Shown piece by piece: positions 55,115-63,438 of a stretch of 64,000 nt of DNA; position 1 is the stretch's first letter; each line of letters begins with the position of its first letter. The translations under genes and the position numbers were made by a program. The notes under the pieces were generated by a model. The model made no database searches. It was not told the DNA's origin and saw nothing but the letters and a program-made list of their open reading frames with translations. The DNA is from Sphingomonas sp. Y57 (lineage in GTDB: Bacteria; Pseudomonadota; Alphaproteobacteria; Sphingomonadales; Sphingomonadaceae), in NCBI RefSeq assembly GCF_001015195.1, contig NZ_LDES01000040.1, forward strand, positions 80,477 through 144,476, given 5' to 3'.

Positions 55115-58100
55115 GCGTCGAGGCCGTCCCCTTTGCCGAGATGGTCGCGGCGACCAACTACAGCTTCCTGCGCGGTGCCTCGCCTGCGGAGGACATGGTC
55201 ATGGCGGCGATGGAGGCGGGCCATGCCGGCATCGGCATCGCCGACCGCAACAGCGTCGCCGGGGTGGTGCGGGCGTGGGACGCGCTCCGCAAGATACGCG
55301 CGGGGGGCGGGGAAACAGGGTTTCCCGAGTTCCCCTTCAAGCTGGCGACCGGCGCGCGGCTGGTCTTCGTCGACGGGACGCCCGATATCGTCGCCTATCC
55401 CGCGACGCGGCGCGGCTGGGGCCGGCTGACCCGGCTGCTGACCACCGGCAACCGCCGCGCGATCAAGGGCGACTGCATTCTGTTCCTCGATGATCTGCTC
55501 GGCCATCTCGACGACCTGCTGCTGATCGTGATGCCGGGCGGCGAGGGGATGGTACTGGGGGAGGAGGGCGCGCGGCCGCATCCGACATGGGAGGCTTCCT
55601 CCTGGCCGTCGCCCCAGCGAAGGCTGGGCTCCATGTCTCTCGCCACGGTCGATGGCGTTCAGGTGGAGGACGATCCATCCCCGGCGGCATCGCGCGCGAG
55701 AACAGGCATGGGTCCCAGCTTTCGGCCAAAGGCCGAAATTTATCCTGAACGCCTGCCTTGCAGGCCGCCGAGGGGCTGGGATGACGCGGTGAAGAGGACG
55801 CTTTCCGTCCTCAAACGCGTAGCGCCCGATCGGCTCTGGCTGGGCTTGTCGATGCCCTATTCGGGAAGCGACCGGCGGCGGATTGCGAAATTGTCTCGGA
55901 TCGCCGCCGATCTTTCGGTCCCGTCTCTCGCCACCAACGATGTGCTCTACGCCGCGCCCGGCCAGCGGCCGCTCCACGACGTCGTCACCTGCATCCGCCT
56001 CGGCCTCACGCTCGACGAGGCGGGGACGCGGCTCGCGGCCAATGGCGAACGCCATCTCAAGCCCGGACATGAGATGGCACGGCTGTTCGCCGATCATCCG
56101 CAGGCCGTCGCCGAAAGCGTCGCACTGCTCGACCGGATCGATTTCGACCTCGAGCAATTGAAATATGAATATCCGCACGAGCCGGTCCCGGAGGGCTGGA
56201 CCCCGCAGGGCTGGCTCGAGCATCTGGTCGAGAAAGGCATAGTCTGGCGCTATGGTCCGAATCCCGACAGGAAGGTGCGCGAACTGGTCGAGACCGAGTT
56301 GAAGCTCGTCCGTACCGCGCGCTATGCTTATTATTTCCTGACCGTCCATGACGTGGTCGCTTTTGCGCGCAGCCAGGAGATTCTCTGTCAGGGGCGGGGG
56401 TCGGCGGCCAATTCGGTGATCTGCTACGTCCTCGGCATCACCGAGGTCGATCCGGTCGAAAACAAGCTGCTCTTCTCGCGCTTCATCTCCGAGGATCGCA
56501 ACGAGCCGCCCGACATCGATGTCGATTTCGAACATGAGCGGCGCGAGGAGGTGATGCAATATATCTATGAGCGCTATGGCCGCCATCGCGCCGGCATCGC
56601 CGCCACCGTCATCCATTACCGTCCGCGCAGCGCGGTGCGCGAGATCGCCAAGGTGCTGGGCCTCAGTGAGGATGTCGCGGCCAAGCTGACTTCGACCATC
56701 TGGGGCAGCTATGCCGCGAAGATGGAGGACAAGCGCTTCCACGAGACCGGCTTCGATCCCGGCAATGTAGAGATCGGCCGCCTCAACATGCTCGTCGGGC
56801 AATTGCTGACCTTCCCGCGCCATCTGTCGCAGCATGTCGGCGGCTTCGTGCTGACCGAGGATCGGCTCGACGAAACGGTGCCGATCCACAATGCCGCGAT
56901 GGACGATCGCACCTTCATCGAATGGGACAAGGACGACATCGACGCGCTCGGGTTGATGAAGGTCGATGTGCTCGCGCTCGGTATGCTGACCTGCATCCGC
57001 AAGGCCTTCGCGCTGATCGATACGCATATCGGGAAGCAATATGCATTGGCGACGATTCCGCCCGAACAGCCGGACGTTTACGACATGCTGTGCCGGGGAG
57101 ACAGCATCGGCGTCTTTCAGGTCGAAAGCCGTGCCCAGATCAACATGCTGCCGCGGCTGCGGCCGCGAACGCTCTACGATCTCGTGGTGCAGGTCGCGAT
57201 CGTCCGGCCGGGGCCGATCCAGGGTGGCATGGTCCATCCCTATCTCAAACGCCGGAAGGAGGAACGCGAGGGCCGGCTCGTGATCGATTATCCGGGGCCG
57301 AAAGGACCGGACGGCGCGCCTGAACTGGAAGATGTGCTCAGCAAGACGCTGGGCGTTCCGCTGTTCCAGGAACAGGCGATGAAACTGGCGATCGTCTCGG
57401 CCAGGTTCACTGATAGCGAGGCCAACCAGCTGCGCCGCGCGATGGCGACCTTCCGCCATGTCGGTACCATGCCGACCTTCGAGAAGAAGATGGTCGAAGG
57501 GATGGTCGCGCGCGGCTATCCGCGTGATTTCGCCGAGCGTTGCTTCGCCCAGATCAAGGGTTTCGGCAGCTATGGCTTTCCCGAAAGCCATGCCCAGTCC
57601 TTCGCGTTGCTCGTCTACGCCTCCTCCTATCTCAAGTGCCGCTATCCGGCAGTGTTCGCCTGCGCTTTGCTCAATTCGCAGCCGATGGGTTTCTACGCCC
57701 CCGCGCAGATCGTTCGCGATGCACGCGAACATGGGGTCGAGGTGCGCGCGGTCGATGTCAACCACAGCGGCTGGGACAACAGCCTCGAAGGACCGTCTGA
57801 CCGGCTCGCGCTGCGGATCGGGCTGCGCCAGGTCGAGGGGTTTCGCGAAGCCTGGGCCGAGGCGATGGTCGCGGCACGGAATTCAGGGCCTTTCGCTGCC
57901 ATCGAGGAACTGGCCCGCCGAGCCAAGCTGCCGCGCCGCGCACTGCGCCTGCTCGCCGACGCCGACGCTTTCCGCTCGCTCGGGCTCGACCGGCGCACCG
58001 CCTTGTGGGAGGCGCGCCGCACCCCCGACGGCGAACTGCCGCTGTTCGCCGCGGCGAAGGCGCGCGAACTGGGCGAGGAGCCGGACGCGATGCTCCCGAC

Positions 58101-58635
58101 GATGCCGCTGTCCGAGCATGTCGCCGCCGATTATCAGATGACCCGGCTGTCGCTCAAAGGCCATCCGATGCAGTTCCTGCGCGACGTCTTCCGCCGCGAG
58201 GGCGTGCTGAGCTGTGCCGAGGTCGCGCAAGGGCGGAACGGCCGCCGCGCCAAGGTGGCGGGAGTGGTGCTGGTTCGCCAGCGGCCGGGCGAGGGCAATG
58301 CGATCTTCATTACCCTGGAAGACGAGACCGGGATCACCAACGTCCTGCTGTGGGCGCGGACCTTCGAGGTGCAGCGCCGGCAGGTGATGGCGTCGCGGCT
58401 GATGGTGGTAGAGGGCGAGATCCAAAAGAGCCCCGAAGGCGTCGTCCACCTGATGGGCGCGATCGTCCACGACCGCACCGCCGAACTCGATCGGCTGTCG
58501 GAGGATCACCGCGCCGAGATCGAACTGTCACGGGCCGACGTGTTCGAGCATCCCCAGCCGCCACGTGATCATGTCCCGCGCGGCAGCCACCCTCGCAATG
58601 TCCGCATCCTGCCCAAGTCGCGCGATTTCCATTGA
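55111..58635 (+). CDS. dnaE2: Error-prone DNA polymerase DnaE2 (ImuC), 1174 aa
   Basis: C-family polymerase performing translesion synthesis under SOS. PHP domain (about 1-330; NYSFLRGASPAEDMVMAAM), polymerase core with catalytic PPDIDVDFEHERREEV and GRGSAANSVICYVLGIT, fingers, and a C-terminal helix-hairpin and OB fold (AKVAGVVLVRQRPGEGNAIF). Family members are about 1040-1100 residues; the excess is explained by an in-frame 180-base palindromic insertion at residues about 166-226, between LLLIVMPGG and WDDAVKRTLSVL. Third gene of the cassette, ATGA-coupled to imuB. Confidence 0.95.
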   Translation: MSVEAVPFAEMVAATNYSFLRGASPAEDMVMAAMEAGHAGIGIADRNSVAGVVRAWDALRKIRAGGGETGFPEFPFKLATGARLVFVDGTPDIVAYPATRRGWGRLTRLLTTGNRRAIKGDCILFLDDLLGHLDDLLLIVMPGGEGMVLGEEGARPHPTWEASSWPSPQRRLGSMSLATVDGVQVEDDPSPAASRARTGMGPSFRPKAEIYPERLPCRPPRGWDDAVKRTLSVLKRVAPDRLWLGLSMPYSGSDRRRIAKLSRIAADLSVPSLATNDVLYAAPGQRPLHDVVTCIRLGLTLDEAGTRLAANGERHLKPGHEMARLFADHPQAVAESVALLDRIDFDLEQLKYEYPHEPVPEGWTPQGWLEHLVEKGIVWRYGPNPDRKVRELVETELKLVRTARYAYYFLTVHDVVAFARSQEILCQGRGSAANSVICYVLGITEVDPVENKLLFSRFISEDRNEPPDIDVDFEHERREEVMQYIYERYGRHRAGIAATVIHYRPRSAVREIAKVLGLSEDVAAKLTSTIWGSYAAKMEDKRFHETGFDPGNVEIGRLNMLVGQLLTFPRHLSQHVGGFVLTEDRLDETVPIHNAAMDDRTFIEWDKDDIDALGLMKVDVLALGMLTCIRKAFALIDTHIGKQYALATIPPEQPDVYDMLCRGDSIGVFQVESRAQINMLPRLRPRTLYDLVVQVAIVRPGPIQGGMVHPYLKRRKEEREGRLVIDYPGPKGPDGAPELEDVLSKTLGVPLFQEQAMKLAIVSARFTDSEANQLRRAMATFRHVGTMPTFEKKMVEGMVARGYPRDFAERCFAQIKGFGSYGFPESHAQSFALLVYASSYLKCRYPAVFACALLNSQPMGFYAPAQIVRDAREHGVEVRAVDVNHSGWDNSLEGPSDRLALRIGLRQVEGFREAWAEAMVAARNSGPFAAIEELARRAKLPRRALRLLADADAFRSLGLDRRTALWEARRTPDGELPLFAAAKARELGEEPDAMLPTMPLSEHVAADYQMTRLSLKGHPMQFLRDVFRREGVLSCAEVAQGRNGRRAKVAGVVLVRQRPGEGNAIFITLEDETGITNVLLWARTFEVQRRQVMASRLMVVEGEIQKSPEGVVHLMGAIVHDRTAELDRLSEDHRAEIELSRADVFEHPQPPRDHVPRGSHPRNVRILPKSRDFH
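55607..55786 (+). repeat. 180-bp palindromic element inserted in frame in dnaE2
   Basis: The ends are inverted repeats (CGTCGCCCCAGC at 55607-55618 and GCTGGGATGACG at 55775-55786, 10 of 12 paired). Inside, GCGAAGGCTGGGCTCCATG (from 55616) pairs with CATGGGTCCCAGCTTTCGG (from 55708). Two perfect small hairpins follow: TTCGGCC-AAA-GGCCGAA (55731-55747) and GCCTGC-CTT-GCAGGC (55751-55765). Length is a multiple of three with no stop in frame. The GTCATCCCAGCGAAAGCTGGG type of end is familiar from dispersed intergenic repeats of alphaproteobacteria (recalled, not searched). Confidence 0.75.
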
Positions 58636-58659
58636 TGATCGGGATCGACGATGCCTGTC

Positions 58660-59091
58660 TCAGCGCGGCGCGATGCGCCGGGCCAGGGGCCGCACCGTGG
58701 CGCAGGCCGGCGTACCGTCCGCACCGGTCCCGTCGATTGTCGTCTCGATGACGGCATCGCCCTTCATCGCACAATCCAGCAGCGCATTTTCGATGTCGTG
58801 GATGTCGATCTTGATCCGGCGCGACCATGGAGACGCCGGATCGCCGGCCAACTGGCCCACCCGGATATAGATGAACCGCCGGACCGGGCCTTCGCGACGC
58901 ACCTGCTCCCCGAAGAATTTGGGGCCGGGGGCCACGTGGATCGGGACGTCGAAAACGAGCGCTTCACCGCCGATCGACGCTTTTGGGTCCAGCGGAAGAT
59001 CGTCCTTGCCTTGCAGGCTGTGGAGCACACCGATCACGGGCCGCTCGATGACGATCCGCAAAGAGACGCCTGCCTGATCCGTCCGGCCCAT
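58660..59091 (-). CDS. DUF5990-like protein, 143 aa
   Basis: Small cytoplasmic beta-rich protein. SLRIVIERPVIGVLHSLQGKDD, then FDVPIHVAPGPKFFGEQV and RRFIYIRVGQLAGDP match the pattern of the DUF5990 family as I recall it; function unknown. It converges on dnaE2 (24-base gap) and is followed upstream by the secreted hydrolase, 12 bases away, so the two minus-strand genes may share a message. Confidence 0.7.
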   Translation of the reverse strand: MGRTDQAGVSLRIVIERPVIGVLHSLQGKDDLPLDPKASIGGEALVFDVPIHVAPGPKFFGEQVRREGPVRRFIYIRVGQLAGDPASPWSRRIKIDIHDIENALLDCAMKGDAVIETTIDGTGADGTPACATVRPLARRIAPR

Positions 59092-59103
59092 GGCGCGATA
59101 TCC

Positions 59104-60039
59104 CTATTTATTCTCGAAAGAGTCGCCCGGCGGCAGGCCGGCGCGCAGGCCGGTCGGGTTCTGCAGCCATTCCAACGCCCGCTTGTCATGGCCGAGCGTC
59201 GCGTACCAGAAGGCCAGCGTCGTCGCGATAACCGTGTTGCGGATATGGGGCGTAGGCTCGCCGTTCAGGGTGGTGCGGAACAACTGGCCCGCGAACATCT
59301 CATGGGTGCCGTCTTTCAACACCAGCAGATATTTCTCGCCTGGCGGCATCAGCCGGAAGGGCTGTTGCCGCTGGAGCGCGGTGATCGGCGTGACGAACGG
59401 TACAGCGTCGGCCGTGCCGGTGATCGACAGGAAAGGGATGCGGATCGTCGCGAAGGCGCTCTCGGGCGATCCGGTGAGTGGCGGCGAGGGGCTGAGGCCG
59501 ACCGCCGCCCGCACCCGAGGGTCGCTCAGCGGGGGCTCGATCTTGCTTGGGAAGCTCTGCCCCGCGATCGCCTGGACGGTCTGGGCGCCGAAGCTGTGGC
59601 CGGCGACACCGATCCGATTGAGGTCGATCCGCTGCAGGTCGCACGGCCCCTCCAGCAGGCGTCGGCCGAGCTCGCCGATCACGAACTGGATGTCGCGCGC
59701 GCGGGCCGCGAGTTGCTCGCCATTGAGGGCGGACTTGAATCCCGGCTTGCCGAAGATCGCGCTGTCGCTGCCCTCATGCTGGACGTTGACGACAGCGAAC
59801 CCGCCCTCGGCCCACGCATGCGCCCAGATTGTCCCCGCGTCGAGCGAGCCGCCGAGGCCATGGCTGAACAGGATGACGCCGACCTTCTCCCGTCCGGCCG
59901 GCATACGGATCCGCACCGGCACCGATCGGCTGCGCGTGGCGTCGAGCCAGACCCCCTCGCACAGGGTGATCGGCGATGCCGCATGGGCAGGGGGGGCGAC
60001 GATCAAGGCGAGCCAGAACAGCCAGCGGAGATAAAGCAT
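59104..60039 (-). CDS. Secreted alpha/beta hydrolase (dienelactone hydrolase/PETase-like fold), 311 aa
   Basis: Signal peptide (MLYLRWLFWLALIVAPPAHA) then an alpha/beta hydrolase: oxyanion region FSHGLGGS, nucleophile elbow GHSFGAQ, acid in TGTADAVPF and His in DGTHEMF. The layout resembles the chlorophyllase/PAF-acetylhydrolase-like group of predicted dienelactone hydrolases. The ATG at 60039 with GGA six bases upstream gives the signal peptide directly; a 63-residue upstream extension in frame is rejected. Divergent from the TonB receptor gene; the two may serve uptake and breakdown of the same ester compound (inference). Confidence 0.88.
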   Translation of the reverse strand: MLYLRWLFWLALIVAPPAHAASPITLCEGVWLDATRSRSVPVRIRMPAGREKVGVILFSHGLGGSLDAGTIWAHAWAEGGFAVVNVQHEGSDSAIFGKPGFKSALNGEQLAARARDIQFVIGELGRRLLEGPCDLQRIDLNRIGVAGHSFGAQTVQAIAGQSFPSKIEPPLSDPRVRAAVGLSPSPPLTGSPESAFATIRIPFLSITGTADAVPFVTPITALQRQQPFRLMPPGEKYLLVLKDGTHEMFAGQLFRTTLNGEPTPHIRNTVIATTLAFWYATLGHDKRALEWLQNPTGLRAGLPPGDSFENK

Positions 60040-60096
60040 GCTATTCCATAGCGGCCCGCGGCGCGGGGGGGAAGTAGAGCGGGTCGTAACGCAGTG

Positions 60097-60118
60097 CGAC
60101 ATATTTACAACTATGTCG
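60097..60118. promoter_or_regulatory. Inverted repeat between hydrolase and TonB receptor genes
   Basis: CGACATA-TTTACAAC-TATGTCG, perfect 7-bp arms with an 8-base centre, 58 bases before the hydrolase start and 170 before the receptor start. Candidate operator for one or both divergent genes. The remainder of 60040-60287 shows no other clear feature. Confidence 0.5.
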
Positions 60119-60287
60119 GAAGAAAGTGCCGTTGCCTGGATTGGGTAGCGTACAGCTTTTCTCGCATATTGCGATGCAACATGCGGGCTTGTAACAAAAA
60201 TGTCATTCACGATCAGCACGGGTGACACATCAGCGCGGCAGGTGGCCGCCGTCCGAACTGCTATCGAAGATGCTAAGGGGTATAGTT

Positions 60288-62768
60288 ATGAAGAAGCTGA
60301 TGCTTGGCTGCGCCGTTTCGGCGCTGGCCGTTTCCGGTGCTCATGCGCAGTCGACCGGCTCGATCGACTTCGAAAACGACATCGTCGTCACCGGCTCGTC
60401 GATCAACAGGGGCGTCGCGGGTGTGATTGCGCCCGACACGTCGAAGTCGAAGGCGGTGCTGACCCAGGAGTTCATCACCCACCAGACGCCGGGCCAGACG
60501 ATCAATGACGTCATCAACCAGCTTCCGGGCGTCAGTTTCCAGAATAACGATCCCTTTGGTTCGGCTGGCGGCACGCTGACGATCCGCGGCTTCGACGATC
60601 AGCGCATCTCGCAGACCTTCGACGGCGTTCCGCTGAACGATACGGGTGGCTATGCGCTCTATTCCAACCAGCAGCTGGACCCGGAGCTGATCGAGCAGGT
60701 CAACGTCAACCTCGGCACCACCGACGTCGACAGCCCGACCGCCGCGGCGACCGGCTCGACCGTCAACTACCGCACCCGCAACCCAACCGAGGATTTCGGC
60801 GTGAACCTGATGGGGTCGGCCGGCCGCTTCGACTTCATGCGTATCTTCGGCTCGGTCGACACCGGCGTATTCACGCCGTGGGGCACCCGCGCCTTCGTCG
60901 CGGCCAGCCGCGCGACCAACGACGCGATCTTCGGCAAGTACGGAAAGATCGACAAGTCGCAGTATAACGCCAAGATCTACCAGCCGATCGGCGACAATGG
61001 CGACTTCATCTCGATCGCCGGCCACTATAACCAGAACCGCAACAACTTCTTCGGCTCCTCGCCACTCCGCGTCGACACCACCGGAGGCCGCACCGTCGGC
61101 ACCGACTCGTCCAACCGCTTCCCGCTCACCAAGGACGAGCGCTTCTTCGCGATTCCCCGCTGCACCGTCGCCCCCGGCGTGACCGGGGTCGCCGACGCTG
61201 CCAGCAGCTGCGGCTCGCTGTTCGACTATCGCCTCAACCCGTCGAACACCGGTAACATCCGCATCAACTCGAAGTTCACCCTGTCGGACAAGCTGACCCT
61301 GACCGTCGACCCGAGCTATCAATATGTGAAGGCCAATGGCGGCGGCACCTTCGTCGCCAGCGAGAGGCTGAACGCCCAGGGCTATTCGGGCTTCGTGCAG
61401 GCCTCGTCGTCGTCGCAGCCGTCCTATTTCTTCGGCAAGGACCTCAACAATGATGGCGATGCGCTCGACAATGTCCGCATCCAGGCGCCCAGCCAGACGC
61501 GGACCGATCGCTACGGCCTGATCTCCTCGCTGCGCTACGACCTGAACGACGACCACACGGTACGCGTCAACTATTCGCTCGACTACGCCCGTCACCGGCA
61601 GACCGGCGAAGCCGGCCTGCTCGACGATGCCGGCAAGGAAACGGCTTTCCCGGCCAACAACCCGCTGGTTGGTGTCAACGGCAACGTGCTCAACAAGCGC
61701 GATCGCCTGTCCTATGCGATCCTCAACCAGTTCTCCGCCGAATATCGCGGCGAGTTCCTGGACGATAGCCTGGTCATCAACGCTGGCATCCGCGCGCCCT
61801 TCTTCAAGCGCAAGCTGACCAATTACTGCTTCGCGCTCACCGCTACCGGCAACGTCGCCTGTTTCAGCGGCAACGATGCGGGCGAGGCGGCCTATGCGGC
61901 GGCCAACCCGACGATCCAGGGTCCGCAGAAGCGCACGTTCAAATATGACAAGATCCTGCCGAACATCGGCTTCGTCTATGACCTGACGTCGAAGATCAGC
62001 GCGTTCGGCAGCTATTCGAAGGGCATTCAGGTTCCGGGCACGGACAACCTGTACAACTCCTTCTTCTACGCCCGGAACACCCCGAGCGCGAACCCGGTCC
62101 CCGAGACGACCGACAATTTCGACCTTGGTGCGCGCTACCGCTCGGGCAAGATCCAGGCGCAGGGCTCCTTCTGGTACACCCTCTACAAGGATCGCCTGGC
62201 GTCCGCCTACGACCGCGACCTGAACGTCACCATTTACCGCAACCTCGGCAAGGTGACGAAGTACGGCTACGACGGCAGCATTTCCTACACGCCGATCCCC
62301 GAGCTCTCGATCTACGCCTTCGGCTCCTATCTGAAGTCGAAGATCAAGGATAATGTCGAGCTGAGCGCGACCACGGTCGCGTTGACCAAGGGCAAGCGGG
62401 AATCGGGTGCGCCGATCTATACCGCCGGCGGCCGCGTCCAGGGCAATCTCGGCCCGGTCCAGCTCGGCGTCCAGGCAAAGCGCACCGGCTCGCGCTATGT
62501 CAACGACCAGAACCTGCCGGTCTTCGCGAACGGCGTCCAGGTCTACGGAGCCAAGGTCAGGGGCTATACGCTGGTCGATCTCGACGCGCGCATCTCGCTC
62601 GAATGGGCGGGCCTGAACGATAAGACCTATTTCCAGATCAACGTCACCAACCTGTTCGACAAGCTCTATGTCGGCGGCTTCGACGGCACGCTGTCGAACA
62701 CCGGCACGACCTTCGCGAACATCGGTGCGCCGCGCACCGTGATCGGGACCCTGTCGATCGGCTTCTGA
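60288..62768 (+). CDS. TonB-dependent outer-membrane receptor, 826 aa
   Basis: Active importer of large or scarce nutrients, energised by TonB-ExbBD. Signal peptide (MKKLMLGCAVSALAVSGAHA), TonB box region (FENDIVVTGSS), plug domain (about 50-165; FITHQTPGQTINDVINQLPG, LTIRGFDDQRISQTFDGVP) and a 22-strand barrel ending in aromatic-rich strands with terminal Phe (TVIGTLSIGF). AAGGGG lies eight bases before the ATG at 60288; 22 in-frame upstream residues lack export features. Substrate unknown. The dense Asn/Tyr barrel strands resemble sphingomonad receptors for plant or aromatic compounds (inference). Confidence 0.95.
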   Translation: MKKLMLGCAVSALAVSGAHAQSTGSIDFENDIVVTGSSINRGVAGVIAPDTSKSKAVLTQEFITHQTPGQTINDVINQLPGVSFQNNDPFGSAGGTLTIRGFDDQRISQTFDGVPLNDTGGYALYSNQQLDPELIEQVNVNLGTTDVDSPTAAATGSTVNYRTRNPTEDFGVNLMGSAGRFDFMRIFGSVDTGVFTPWGTRAFVAASRATNDAIFGKYGKIDKSQYNAKIYQPIGDNGDFISIAGHYNQNRNNFFGSSPLRVDTTGGRTVGTDSSNRFPLTKDERFFAIPRCTVAPGVTGVADAASSCGSLFDYRLNPSNTGNIRINSKFTLSDKLTLTVDPSYQYVKANGGGTFVASERLNAQGYSGFVQASSSSQPSYFFGKDLNNDGDALDNVRIQAPSQTRTDRYGLISSLRYDLNDDHTVRVNYSLDYARHRQTGEAGLLDDAGKETAFPANNPLVGVNGNVLNKRDRLSYAILNQFSAEYRGEFLDDSLVINAGIRAPFFKRKLTNYCFALTATGNVACFSGNDAGEAAYAAANPTIQGPQKRTFKYDKILPNIGFVYDLTSKISAFGSYSKGIQVPGTDNLYNSFFYARNTPSANPVPETTDNFDLGARYRSGKIQAQGSFWYTLYKDRLASAYDRDLNVTIYRNLGKVTKYGYDGSISYTPIPELSIYAFGSYLKSKIKDNVELSATTVALTKGKRESGAPIYTAGGRVQGNLGPVQLGVQAKRTGSRYVNDQNLPVFANGVQVYGAKVRGYTLVDLDARISLEWAGLNDKTYFQINVTNLFDKLYVGGFDGTLSNTGTTFANIGAPRTVIGTLSIGF

Positions 62769-62789
62769 TCCGCTAGAACGATGGAAGGA

Positions 62790-62819
62790 GCCCGTCGCCG
62801 AAAGGCGGCGGGCTTTTTT
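62790..62819 (+). terminator. Rho-independent terminator of the TonB receptor gene
   Basis: GCCCGTCGCC-GAAA-GGCGGCGGGC (10-bp stem with one G-T pair and a GAAA tetraloop) followed by TTTTTT, 21 bases past the stop. Confidence 0.93.
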
Positions 62820-62849
62820 CATGAGCGGTCGCGATCGGGGCGCCTGTCC

Positions 62850-63329
62850 TCACACCGCCAGCCGGGTGGTCAGCTTGACCTCCTCCAGTACCGCATAGGT
62901 GCGGGTCTCGCGCACCCCGGGCATCGCCGTCAGGATGTCGCCCAGGAAACTGCGATAGGCCGACATATCCGACACGCGGACCTTGAGCAGATAGTCGAAG
63001 CCGCCCGCCACCATATGGCATTCCATCACCTGCGGTACGCGGCGGACATGCTCGGAAAAGGCGCTGAACACGTCGTCCGTGGTGCGGTCGAGCAGCACCT
63101 CGATGAAGATCATCAGCGCTTGGTCGAGCTTCTCGGGGTCGAGCAGCGCGGTGTAGCCGGTGATCACGCCCCGTTCGCGCAGCCGCTTCACCCGGTCGAA
63201 ACAGGCCGCTGGCGACAGGCCGCAACGCTGCGCCAGCGCCTGGTTGGTGATTCGGCCGTCCTCCTGCAGCGCCCTCAGCAGCCGGCGGTCGGTATCGTCA
63301 ATCGGAACATGCTTCGGTTCGGCCGCCAT
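62850..63329 (-). CDS. Lrp/AsnC-family regulator, probably of putA (PutR), 159 aa
   Basis: N-terminal helix-turn-helix (about 9-55; DDTDRRLLRALQEDGRITNQ, SPAACFDRVKRLRERGVI) and a RAM/AsnC effector domain (about 70-150; ECHMVAGGFDYLLKVRVSD). It is divergent from putA, and Lrp-type PutR/BkdR regulators commonly activate proline breakdown in alphaproteobacteria, so proline is the likely effector (inference). Start 63329 is chosen, as the fold begins soon after; an ATG five codons upstream (63344) is possible and neither has a strong ribosome site. Confidence 0.9.
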   Translation of the reverse strand: MAAEPKHVPIDDTDRRLLRALQEDGRITNQALAQRCGLSPAACFDRVKRLRERGVITGYTALLDPEKLDQALMIFIEVLLDRTTDDVFSAFSEHVRRVPQVMECHMVAGGFDYLLKVRVSDMSAYRSFLGDILTAMPGVRETRTYAVLEEVKLTTRLAV

Positions 63330-63353
63330 TATCCAATAATCCATTCGGGGGTT

Positions 63354-63374
63354 GGTGCCATAATATGAAGCACC
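63354..63374. promoter_or_regulatory. Inverted repeat in the Lrp-putA divergent promoter region
   Basis: GGTGC-N11-GCACC spans 63354-63374 with an AT-rich centre (ATAATATGA), the general style of Lrp/AsnC sites. It lies between the regulator and putA starts, followed by AT-rich DNA (63391-63420) that probably holds the putA promoter. Confidence 0.45.
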
Positions 63375-63438
63375 TTCGGCGGGATTGGCAATATCATGGA
63401 AATGTATCGGATATATATGCCGATCGCCGGAGGATGTG

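Noticed and set aside
60273-62822. 849-codon open frame opposite the TonB receptor gene
   Set aside because: Antisense shadow, valine/arginine-rich without family features; the receptor has signal peptide, plug, barrel and terminator.
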